DNA from: Collinsella sp.
GTDB taxonomy: Bacteria; Actinomycetota; Coriobacteriia; Coriobacteriales; Coriobacteriaceae
Assembly: GCA_031292915.1 (NCBI GenBank)
Contig: JAUMSH010000078.1
Location: 1 to 18,499 of the forward strand
DNA length: 18,499 nt
Reading direction: 5' to 3'
The position numbers were made by a program, and so were the translations under genes. This document shows, piece by piece, positions 1-6,077 of this stretch. Position 1 is the stretch's first letter; each line of letters starts with the position of its first letter. Below the pieces are notes generated by a model. That model searched no databases and was not told the origin of the DNA. It worked only from the letters and a program-made list of their open reading frames with translations.

Positions 1-241
1 GCCCGGATGCGACACAACTGGTGTGTCCATCCTCGCAGTATCCGGTTCTCAAGGTGCACGCCTGCGCTGGTTCCCGGTTCGACCGGGCCGCGCGGCAAGG
101 AGATATATTGCCAGACCGGAGGGGCGCCGGGGGCGGGAATCTGGTCGTACACATTTCCTACACATCTTGTGATCCGACTAACGTTTGCCAGCCGTTAACT
201 ACCGCTCGCCGAGCATCTCTTTATATAAGGCAGTCTCATGG
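1..241 (-). other. Intergenic stretch with boxA-like motif and nested hairpins (possible rRNA operon leader or spacer)
   Basis: No convincing gene is visible here. Read on the minus strand, 56-44 gives CACCTTGAGAACC, which resembles the boxA-type antitermination motif (TTGAGAAC) found in actinobacterial rRNA leaders and spacers. Just downstream is a nested hairpin: CCGGAT at 3-8 pairs with ATCCGG at 40-45, and GACACA at 11-16 pairs with TGTGTC at 22-27. Another hairpin (GGCAA/TTGCC) lies around 95-112 and a CCCGG/CCGGG hairpin around 73-87. An rRNA operon reading leftward out of the window would explain this, but no rRNA sequence is inside the window, so the assignment is only a guess. The stretch also holds the 3' end of the mutase transcript, for which I see no U-tract terminator. 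Confidence 0.25.
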
Positions 242-1642
242 TTAAAGCGGATACGTCCCCCTAGCTAAAGCACAGCCAGCATCGAGCAACTCATCACGTT
301 CTTCCACCGAGAACCCCTCGGCGTAGACGCGCACCACTGGTTCGGTCCCGCTAGGACGGACCAGCAGCCACGTGTCATCCTCGAATGACAGACGCAAGCC
401 GTCCATATGACTAACGTTTTGCGGCACCTTGCCACAAATCGACTTGGGGTTTACGCCCGGCAGCAGGGTTCGTAACGTTTCGGCATCTTCGGCCTCAAGG
501 CGCAAGTCGCGTCGACCGTAACTCGTCTTACCAAAACTGTCCTCGAGTTGGTCGACCAGAACGCCCAAAGGCGCGTCCGTCTTTGCCATAAGCTCACACA
601 GAATCAGACAGGCGAGGATTCCATCGCGCTCGGGCATATGCGCGGCGATGCCGATACCACCGGCTTCTTCGCCGCCCATGAGGACGCCGCCCTTCTTCAT
701 CTCCGCCGCTATATATTTGAAACCGACTGGTTTGACGGTCACGCGGCAGCCAAGCGCCTCGGCAATGCGACGCACGAGCGTCGAGCATGAAAGATTGACG
801 ACGACGCGCCCCTCCAAATTACGAAATTGAACCAAGTCGCCCAAAACGAGCGCCATGATCTGATGCGGATGTATATATCTGCCGCGCTCGTCAACCGCGC
901 CGATACGGTCGGCGTCGCCGTCGGTCACCAGGCCAGCGCAAGCTCCGTCCTCGATAACCGTGCGCTCGCAAGCGTCCACCCACGGTTCAACGGGGTCGGG
1001 GCAGATATCTTCTTGGTCAGACGCCTGCCCGGCGTGAATCTCGTGCACCTCAACGCCAAGCTCGCGCAGCAAGTCGGCTAGATAGCCCTGGGCTGCGCCG
1101 CCCATGGGATCGACAACCACGCGCAAGTGCGCGGCGCGGATGGCTTCGGCATCGACAAACGATGCCACCGCCTGCATATAGTCAGGAATGATATCCGCGG
1201 TGCGATATTGCCCCTCGATCCCCATTGGCTCGGGAGCCATAGTCTCTTCGAGCTCTTCGATGACATCCTGGTTGGCGGTCGAGCCGTCACCCATGCGAAT
1301 CTTGAGGCACAGATAGCCCTGCGGATGATGGGACCCCGTCACCATGAGCGCGCCGCACGCTTCACCGTCATAAGCCGCCGCCCACGTAAGGGCAGGGGTC
1401 GGGACAGGTCGCGAAGCGAGCACGGCGTCTAGCCCGTGCGCTGCTAGCACGCCCGCCGCAAGCTCAGCGAACTCGCGCGCCAGGGGCCGGGTGTCGAACC
1501 CTATATATACCGTTTTGCCCGGATTGGTCTTTTGCCACAACTCGCCGACGGCATCGGCGATACGGGCAACGTTATCGGCAGTGAAGTCCTCATCGACGCG
1601 AGCGCGCCAACCGTCAGTTCCAAAATGAATTATCGCGCACAC
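242..1642 (-). CDS. Phosphoglucomutase/phosphomannomutase-family alpha-D-phosphohexomutase
   Basis: A cytoplasmic enzyme expected to interconvert 1- and 6-phosphohexoses (glucose or mannose), feeding nucleotide-sugar synthesis for glycopolymers. All four signature segments are visible in the 466-residue product: the N-terminal FGTDGWRAR (7-15), the phosphoserine loop TGSHHP (102-107, Ser104 as phospho-acceptor), the metal loop DGDADR (241-246), and sugar- and phosphate-binding GGEEAGG (323-329) and RPSGTEP (429-435). The usual phosphoserine loop is TASHNP, so Ala-to-Gly and Asn-to-His changes are noteworthy. The frame is open to 1726, but a GAGGTG ribosome site precedes the GTG at 1642 by seven bases and places FGTDGW close to the N-terminus as in the family, so that start is chosen. 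Family membership is near certain; substrate preference and a symbol (pgm, manB) cannot be decided. It lies downstream of a terminator and so probably has its own promoter. Confidence 0.93.
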   Translation of the reverse strand: MCAIIHFGTDGWRARVDEDFTADNVARIADAVGELWQKTNPGKTVYIGFDTRPLAREFAELAAGVLAAHGLDAVLASRPVPTPALTWAAAYDGEACGALMVTGSHHPQGYLCLKIRMGDGSTANQDVIEELEETMAPEPMGIEGQYRTADIIPDYMQAVASFVDAEAIRAAHLRVVVDPMGGAAQGYLADLLRELGVEVHEIHAGQASDQEDICPDPVEPWVDACERTVIEDGACAGLVTDGDADRIGAVDERGRYIHPHQIMALVLGDLVQFRNLEGRVVVNLSCSTLVRRIAEALGCRVTVKPVGFKYIAAEMKKGGVLMGGEEAGGIGIAAHMPERDGILACLILCELMAKTDAPLGVLVDQLEDSFGKTSYGRRDLRLEAEDAETLRTLLPGVNPKSICGKVPQNVSHMDGLRLSFEDDTWLLVRPSGTEPVVRVYAEGFSVEERDELLDAGCALARGTYPL

Positions 1643-1763
1643 GCGCAGACACCTCACAGTGTTTGGATCATGGTACGCATGGGGTATACCCGCAACATGC
1701 ACTCGGCAACCTGCCGGCACCAGCATTCACCATTTGGGCAAATGCTGCCGAGGACATGCAAGC

Positions 1764-1795
1764 AATAAAAAAACCGCCCCGTATGGAGCGGTTTG
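1764..1795 (-). terminator. Intrinsic terminator of the regulator-methyltransferase operon
   Basis: On the minus strand an 8-bp stem (ACCGCTCC / GGGGCGGT, one G-U pair, loop ATAC; 1792-1773) is followed directly by a run of seven T. It begins eight bases after the stop codon of the homocysteine methyltransferase. The plus side has no matching T run, so it acts mainly on minus-strand transcripts. Confidence 0.9.
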
Positions 1796-1799
1796 CCCT

Positions 1800-2693
1800 T
1801 TATATATCGAGCGCCTCGGCCATCGCGGCCGTAGTGATTGCCGTGGTTCCACAGCAACTGCCCACCATTGCGGCACCGGCATGTCTCCATTCGATGCATG
1901 CGCGCGCGAAAGCTTCGGGGTTCTCGTGCCATACGGGGCCATCCTGAGTCTGGACCGGATCGCCTACGTTGGGACGCACCGTGACGGGAGTAGTCGCCGA
2001 TGCAACCATCCTGGGCACCGCCGCGTTCGCGGCCGCAAGCGAACAGCAATTAACACCAACCGAATTTGCGCCGTGTTTTTCGGCGTACAAAACGGCTGCC
2101 TCGATGTTGAGGCCATCGCCCAACAGGTCGCCTTTATCGTCAACGACAAAACTCACCAGAACAGGCATGCCATCGGCGGCATCTCGGGCGCCGGCAAGCA
2201 TGGGCTGCAAATTACGGATAGACGTCACCGTCTCGATCAGCAGACCGTCAACGCCGGCGTTGAGCAAGGCGTGCGCCTGTTCGCGCGCAATGCCTCGGAT
2301 TTCACGATACTCGGCAGAGTCCTCGGCAAACCACTCAATACCGATCGGGCCCATCGAGCCTAGCAGCAGCTGAGGGTGCGCCTGGCGGGCATCGTCGACG
2401 GCCCCGCGATTGACCTCCGCCACGGACGGCGCAATCTGGTCGTGCTTGAGGGCATAGCTCGATGCCTGAAAGGTGTTGGTAATGAGCACCTGCGCGCCGG
2501 CGGCGACATACAAGCGATGGATACGAGAAACGGTCTGCGGCTCTGCCAGATTCCAAAACGCCGGTGGAATGTCGGCGGCATCGTACTCACTCAACAGAAC
2601 ACTGCCCATGGGGCCCTGCGCCAACAAGGTCTCGCTCGACAAGCGGCGCGTAAGTTCCTCGGCACCAAAGCGGTTGTAATAACTCGTATCCAT
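1800..2693 (-). CDS. Homocysteine S-methyltransferase (zinc-type, MmuM/BHMT-like)
   Basis: Predicted to move a methyl group from a donor such as S-methylmethionine or a similar small methyl compound to homocysteine, giving methionine in the cytosol. The 297-residue protein is a single Hcy-binding barrel. The zinc ligands of the family are seen as NCC (Cys216/217 of GVNCCS) and the C-terminal GSCCG (Cys280/281); the ITNTFQAS segment near 71-78 and the GSMGPIG segment near 112-118 also match. No cobalamin or folate domain follows, so it is not full-length MetH, although the MetH N-terminal half is related. It starts ten bases after the metalloregulator stop codon; upstream GAGGAA and GCGGG stretches give only a modest ribosome site, and coupling to the upstream gene is likely. 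It is the last gene of the operon, before the terminator at 1764-1795. The methyl donor is not determinable from sequence. Confidence 0.88.
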   Translation of the reverse strand: MDTSYYNRFGAEELTRRLSSETLLAQGPMGSVLLSEYDAADIPPAFWNLAEPQTVSRIHRLYVAAGAQVLITNTFQASSYALKHDQIAPSVAEVNRGAVDDARQAHPQLLLGSMGPIGIEWFAEDSAEYREIRGIAREQAHALLNAGVDGLLIETVTSIRNLQPMLAGARDAADGMPVLVSFVVDDKGDLLGDGLNIEAAVLYAEKHGANSVGVNCCSLAAANAAVPRMVASATTPVTVRPNVGDPVQTQDGPVWHENPEAFARACIEWRHAGAAMVGSCCGTTAITTAAMAEALDI

Positions 2694-2703
2694 ATATATC
2701 CCG

Positions 2704-3126
2704 CTATTCCTCGACGCTGATTCCCTGCTTTTCGAGATAGGCGAGCCAGCGGCTCATCGTGTCCTCGGATAGCGCATGCTCCATCATGCAGGCCTCGGAA
2801 TCGGCTCGCTCAAATTCGACACCGAGCTCCTGAACCAAAAACGTGCGGATGAGGCGATGACGGTACCAGATAGCCGTGCCAACCTCGCGACCGCGATCGG
2901 TCAGGATTACCTTGCCGTAGTGCGATTGCTCGACAAGCTCGGATGCCTTGAGCGCCGAAACCGCTTTATTGACCGATGCCTTGGAGACGCCAAGGCGCTG
3001 CGCGATGTCGACCGATCGCACGCCGTTGGTTTCCCCCTCTTCGCTTTCAATGCGAACCATGCACTCCAAGTAGTCTTCGTTCGCCACCGTCAGATGTAGT
3101 TCGCGCGAGCTATTTGTCGTATCCAT
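2704..3126 (-). CDS. DtxR/MntR-family metal-dependent transcriptional regulator
   Basis: A small (140-residue) metal-sensing repressor made of an N-terminal winged helix-turn-helix (about 13-80; recognition region around SVDIAQRLGVSKASVNKAV) and a helical metal-binding and dimerisation part (about 80-140); the C-terminal SH3-like domain of full-length DtxR is absent. Candidate ligands are Asp18 and Glu21 in NEDYLE, His90 in YRHRL, and Cys113, Glu116, His117 in EACMMEH. The Asp/Glu pair matches MntR, while Cys in EACxxEH matches DtxR/IdeR, so the cognate metal (Mn, Fe or Zn) is open. An upstream in-frame ATG exists at 3147, but the ATG at 3126 has AAGGGACGGAAGA in front and yields the family's usual N-terminus. 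It is the first gene of an operon with the homocysteine methyltransferase and is divergent from pepT; the palindrome at 3181-3198 is a plausible operator for autoregulation. Confidence 0.9.
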   Translation of the reverse strand: MDTTNSSRELHLTVANEDYLECMVRIESEEGETNGVRSVDIAQRLGVSKASVNKAVSALKASELVEQSHYGKVILTDRGREVGTAIWYRHRLIRTFLVQELGVEFERADSEACMMEHALSEDTMSRWLAYLEKQGISVEE

Positions 3127-3157
3127 GATCTTCCGTCCCTTCTGCATTCAATGGCTG

Positions 3158-3163
3158 ATTCTA
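3158..3163 (-). promoter_or_regulatory. Candidate -10 box of the metalloregulator operon
   Basis: On the minus strand 3163-3158 reads TAGAAT, five of six matches to TATAAT, placed about 30 bases before the ATG at 3126. No good -35 is seen; the -35 zone falls at the edge of the palindrome at 3181-3198. Confidence 0.45.
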
Positions 3164-3180
3164 CCCCATCCAAGCGTCGT

Positions 3181-3198
3181 GGTATGCCGTGGCATACC
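3181..3198. promoter_or_regulatory. Perfect 18-nt palindromic operator candidate between two divergent genes
   Basis: The sequence GGTATGCC-GT-GGCATACC is a perfect inverted repeat with 8-bp arms. It lies in the only divergent intergenic region of the window, between the metalloregulator and pepT. It overlaps the spacer of the candidate pepT promoter and the -35 zone of the candidate regulator promoter, so one bound dimer could block both. The arms do not resemble the classical DtxR box (TTAGGTTAGCC) well, so the binding protein is inferred from position only. Confidence 0.6.
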
Positions 3199-3199
3199 G

Positions 3200-3208
3200 T
3201 GCTAGAGT
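3200..3208 (+). promoter_or_regulatory. Candidate extended -10 promoter of pepT
   Basis: TGC followed by TAGAGT (3203-3208) is an extended -10 of the TGnTAnnnT type; the expected start is near 3215, giving a leader of about 32 bases to the ATG at 3247. No recognisable -35 hexamer is present, as is usual for extended -10 promoters. The palindrome ends two bases upstream. Confidence 0.45.
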
Positions 3209-3246
3209 TCTTGTTGCACACGACGACCAAGATTGGAGCGGTCTTT

Positions 3247-4494
3247 ATGGAAAACACCACCACGAGCCCCGATGTCCTCGAACGCTTTTTGCGCTACGTC
3301 CAGATCAACACGCAGTCCGAGGATGCAAACTGCGACCAGGTACCCTCGAGCGCCGTTCAGTTTGACCTTGCCAACGTGCTGGCTGAAGAGCTGCGCGAGC
3401 TTGGTGCGGAAGATGCCCACGTGACCGAGCACGCCTATGTCTGCGCGCATATCCCCGCAAGTGCGGGCGCTGAGGACAAGCCCGCCCTGGGCCTGATCGC
3501 CCATCTCGACACCACCGAAGTTGCACCGGGCGCCGGCGTGAAGCCGCACATCGTACACTACGAAGGCGGCGACCTGGTCTGCGGCACGGTTGACGGTAAG
3601 CCCGTTGCCATGAGTACCGCCAAGCTTCCCGCCCTGAATGACCTCGCGGGTGAGGACCTGGTCTGCAGCGATGGCACCACGCTGCTGGGCGCAGACGACA
3701 AGGCAGGCGTCGCCGAGATCATGTCGCTTGTCGCGCGCATCGCTCAGGACCCTTCTCTGCCCCATCCCGCACTCGGCATTTGCTTCTGCCCTGACGAGGA
3801 GATCGGCCACGGAGCCGAGCTGTTGGATATCGATACCTTTGGCTGCAAGTACGCCTACACGGTCGACGGCGGCCCCATCGGCGAGCTGGAGTGGGAGTGC
3901 TTTAACGCCGCCGAGGCGACCGTCCGCTTTGAGGGCCAGTCCATCCACCCGGGCGACGCTAAGGGCCGTATGGTCAACGCAGGCAATCTGTTCTGCGACT
4001 TCAACGCGTTGCTCCCCTACGTGCAGCGCCCGGAGTATACGGAAGGCTACGAGGGCTTTTATCACCTTGAGGGTGTATCTGCGACCGTCGATCACGCCAC
4101 AGCGCGCTATATCGTCCGCGACCATGACGCCGCCAAGTTCCAGCAGAAACTCGACCTTATTGATGCCGCCGCCTCGATGCTCAACCAGCGTCTGGGTGAG
4201 GAGCGCGTGACGGTCGAGATTAAGCAGCAGTATCGAAATATGGCCGAGATCGTTCGTGACTATCCCGAGCTTATTGATGTTGCCAAGGAAGCCTACCTTG
4301 CCTGCGGCGTTGAGCCCCAAGTGCTGCCGATTCGTGGCGGCACCGACGGCGCCCAGCTGTCGTTCCGCGGTCTGCCCTGCCCCAACCTTTCCACCGGCGG
4401 CTATTGCTACCACGGCGTCAACGAGTTCGTCCCGGTCAGTTCGCTCGTCAAGATGACCGACGTGCTCCAGGAGCTCGTCGCCCGCTTTGCATAA
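3247..4494 (+). CDS. pepT: Peptidase T (tripeptide aminopeptidase)
   Basis: A cytoplasmic M20-family metallopeptidase that removes the N-terminal residue of tripeptides, recycling imported or turnover peptides. The 415-residue product is close to the E. coli enzyme (about 408). Two-metal site residues are visible: His86 and Asp88 in IAHLDTT, Asp150 in LLGADDKAG, the catalytic Glu184 with Glu185 in CPDEEIGHG, Asp207 in TVDGG, and His389 in GYCYHGVNEF. The lid-domain signature SIHPGDAKGRMVNA (232-245) and RGGTDGAQLSFRGLP (363-377) are typical of PepT rather than other M20 enzymes. The frame opens at 3151, but ATG 3247 is preceded by GGAG eight bases away and matches the family N-terminus. It is monocistronic on the plus strand, with a candidate operator-promoter upstream and a strong terminator downstream. 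Confidence 0.95.
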   Translation: MENTTTSPDVLERFLRYVQINTQSEDANCDQVPSSAVQFDLANVLAEELRELGAEDAHVTEHAYVCAHIPASAGAEDKPALGLIAHLDTTEVAPGAGVKPHIVHYEGGDLVCGTVDGKPVAMSTAKLPALNDLAGEDLVCSDGTTLLGADDKAGVAEIMSLVARIAQDPSLPHPALGICFCPDEEIGHGAELLDIDTFGCKYAYTVDGGPIGELEWECFNAAEATVRFEGQSIHPGDAKGRMVNAGNLFCDFNALLPYVQRPEYTEGYEGFYHLEGVSATVDHATARYIVRDHDAAKFQQKLDLIDAAASMLNQRLGEERVTVEIKQQYRNMAEIVRDYPELIDVAKEAYLACGVEPQVLPIRGGTDGAQLSFRGLPCPNLSTGGYCYHGVNEFVPVSSLVKMTDVLQELVARFA

Positions 4495-4520
4495 GCCTGG
4501 CTGCACAAGTCCAAAAGACG

Positions 4521-4560
4521 AATTGCCCCGTCCTCAACCAAGAACGGGGCAATTTTTTTG
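4521..4560 (+). terminator. Intrinsic terminator of pepT
   Basis: A perfect 11-bp stem (AATTGCCCCGT at 4521-4531 with ACGGGGCAATT at 4544-4554, 12-base loop) runs into seven T ending at 4559. It begins 26 bases after the pepT stop codon. Confidence 0.95.
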
Positions 4561-4600
4561 CTGCAATGAGAACAGGTTGACGCGCGCCAGCCTATTAACG

Positions 4601-4643
4601 CAAGGAGTGTCCCAAACTGCCGGCACAAAAGGAACGTCCCCAA
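4601..4643. repeat. REP-like imperfect direct repeat
   Basis: Two related 16-mers lie in direct orientation 27 bases apart: CAAGGAGTGTCCCAAA (4601-4616) and AAAGGAACGTCCCCAA (4628-4643), separated by a segment with the palindrome-like TGCCGGCA. The second unit also starts a GGAAC/GTTCC hairpin (4631-4655). The GGACACTCC/GGGGACGTTCC style resembles REP units associated with Y1-type (RAYT) transposases, but no transposase gene is in the window. This class assignment is from memory of the pattern and needs a genome-wide count. Confidence 0.45.
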
Positions 4644-4691
4644 GTGCCAAGTGTTCCGGCAACGCCGATGTTTTGGCACCGACAGCGAAAT

Positions 4692-4784
4692 CCCGCCAGA
4701 GCGAGCAAGGTGCCTTGAAACGAGGTGGCATTGATCTTTTGATCATGCCGCCGAAGTTGAAAGGCAGATTGCCGCTCTGGCGGG
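4692..4784. repeat. Long imperfect hairpin (possible miniature element or structured RNA)
   Basis: Perfect 12-bp outer arms CCCGCCAGAGCG (4692-4703) and CGCTCTGGCGGG (4773-4784) enclose further complementary pieces: GCAA..GCCTT with AAGGC..TTGC, then GGCA-T-TGATC with GATCATGCC around a TTTT loop. The whole 93 bases can fold as one interrupted hairpin. No reading frame in it looks real. It may be part of the same REP/MITE-like element as 4601-4643 or a remnant inserted downstream of the LCP gene. Confidence 0.5.
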
Positions 4785-4801
4785 TTTGCAGCGTCAACTG
4801 A

Positions 4802-4827
4802 TTACGCGGTTTGGTAAAACCGCGTAA
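4802..4827 (-). terminator. Perfect hairpin just after the LCP gene (terminator without U-tract?)
   Basis: TTACGCGGTTT (4802-4812) pairs perfectly with AAACCGCGTAA (4817-4827) around a 4-base loop. On the minus strand it starts two bases after the LCP stop codon. No T run follows, so it is either a weak or factor-dependent terminator or a 3'-end stabilising structure for the murA-LCP transcript. Confidence 0.45.
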
Positions 4828-4829
4828 CT

Positions 4830-6065
4830 CTAGTAGTTGGCTTCGTAACCGTTGCCGTCGCCGGTGGGCTCTTCGTAGTAGTCCGAATCGCTTGAATCGC
4901 TTGAGTCATCGGAATCGTCAGAGCTGACCGATGAGGTTGCGGTACCGTTTGCGTAGTCGTCAGACGTGTTGTTGTTCAGGTCGCCGATCGTAGAGCTGGA
5001 ACCGTCGGAAAGGCCCATGGTGTTGGGACCCTTGGGGTCCTTGCCGGCATCGACGCGCTCCATCATTTCCTTGAGCTCGTCCTCGTAGACAAAGACGTAG
5101 CTCACACCGTCGATCATGGTGCTGTCGTCGGCGTACGAGGGCAGGTTGGCCGAGTAGATACCGTCGACATCCATACCGCGCATGGCGTTGACCGTAGCCA
5201 CGATATCCTGAACGCTCATATCGGTTACGAGCATATCGGACAGCGAATTAACCAGGCCAAAGATCTTCGTGGCATCGAAGTTATTGAGAATCTGGTTGGC
5301 AAGGGCGCCAAGCACCTGACGCTGGTGGCGCATGCGCGTGTAATCGCCGTCGGCATAGGTGTAGCGGCAGCGGGCATAGGTAAGGGCGGTGGCACCGTCC
5401 ATATGCTGCTGGCCAGCGGTAATCTTAATATCCAGGTGCTCGGGGTCGTCAACATCATCGGTTGCGTTAATGTCGATACCGCCAACCGAATCAATCAGCG
5501 CCTGCATACCGTCGAAGCTGACCTCGGCATAGTGGGAAATCTGAACACCGCACAGCTCGTTGACCGCCTCGACCATGGCCTCGGCGCCGCCAACGGTATG
5601 GCAGGCGTTGATCTTCATGGTCTCGCCCTTGTACTCGACCTTGGTGTCGCGCGGAACGGAAATGAGCGTCGCCTGCTTTTGCGTGGGGTCGATGCGTGCC
5701 AGGATAATCGAGTCGGCACGATACGTATCCTCGCCCGGACGGCCGTCGGTGCCAAGAAGCAGCACGTAGAACGGATCCTTTGCCTCATCGGTGTCAACCA
5801 GAACCCGACGCAGATTGTCGGTAATGACATTGGAATCGCCGAGCTTGCCCATAATGGTGGCAAACCACAGGCCGGCAGCGGTAGTGGCACTCAGCAGCAC
5901 GCCAAGCACGACAATGAGCGCGACGTGACGAATCGTGTGGCTACGACGACGTTGACGAGCGCGCTCGGAATAGCGAGCCACGTTATCGCGACTGTAGATC
6001 TTGGCCTGCGCACCAGTTGAGGGTCTTCGGGCGGTGGTATCCGCGAGGGGCTTTTTATTAAACAT
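4830..6065 (-). CDS. LytR-CpsA-Psr (LCP) family glycopolymer-peptidoglycan ligase
   Basis: A membrane-anchored enzyme class that transfers undecaprenyl-phosphate-linked glycopolymers onto peptidoglycan outside the cell. The 411-residue product has a basic cytoplasmic N-terminus (1-46), one membrane segment (about 47-71) and an extracellular LCP domain (about 99-330). Typical LCP landmarks are LLLGTDGR (102-109), RADSI (116-120), ISVPRDT (135-141), and the arginine-rich YARCRYT..DYTRMRHQRQ (230-250), which holds the conserved pyrophosphate-binding Arg/Asp set. The C-terminal ~80 residues are low-complexity Ser/Asp/Asn-rich, ending in Glu, Gly and Tyr residues. ATG 6065 is chosen over a TTG six bases upstream because AGG lies eight bases before it. 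It begins 12 bases after the murA stop codon, so both are probably one transcript for wall precursor synthesis and wall polymer attachment. Confidence 0.92.
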   Translation of the reverse strand: MFNKKPLADTTARRPSTGAQAKIYSRDNVARYSERARQRRRSHTIRHVALIVVLGVLLSATTAAGLWFATIMGKLGDSNVITDNLRRVLVDTDEAKDPFYVLLLGTDGRPGEDTYRADSIILARIDPTQKQATLISVPRDTKVEYKGETMKINACHTVGGAEAMVEAVNELCGVQISHYAEVSFDGMQALIDSVGGIDINATDDVDDPEHLDIKITAGQQHMDGATALTYARCRYTYADGDYTRMRHQRQVLGALANQILNNFDATKIFGLVNSLSDMLVTDMSVQDIVATVNAMRGMDVDGIYSANLPSYADDSTMIDGVSYVFVYEDELKEMMERVDAGKDPKGPNTMGLSDGSSSTIGDLNNNTSDDYANGTATSSVSSDDSDDSSDSSDSDYYEEPTGDGNGYEANY

Positions 6066-6077
6066 AGGCAACCTGTA

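Noticed and set aside
70..92. GGTTCGA-containing hairpin resembling a tRNA T-arm
   Set aside because: The conserved C61 partner is missing (stem and loop sizes do not fit) and no acceptor or anticodon arm can be built around it.
108..244. Short plus-strand frame starting TTG after AAGGAG
   Set aside because: The product is a 45-residue Arg/Gly-rich peptide overlapping the mutase stop, with no resemblance to known proteins; the AAGGAG is part of a hairpin.
4534..4797. Minus-strand 87-codon frame in the gap between pepT and the LCP gene
   Set aside because: It reads through the repeat, the long hairpin and part of the pepT terminator; the product has no family resemblance and no suitable ribosome site.
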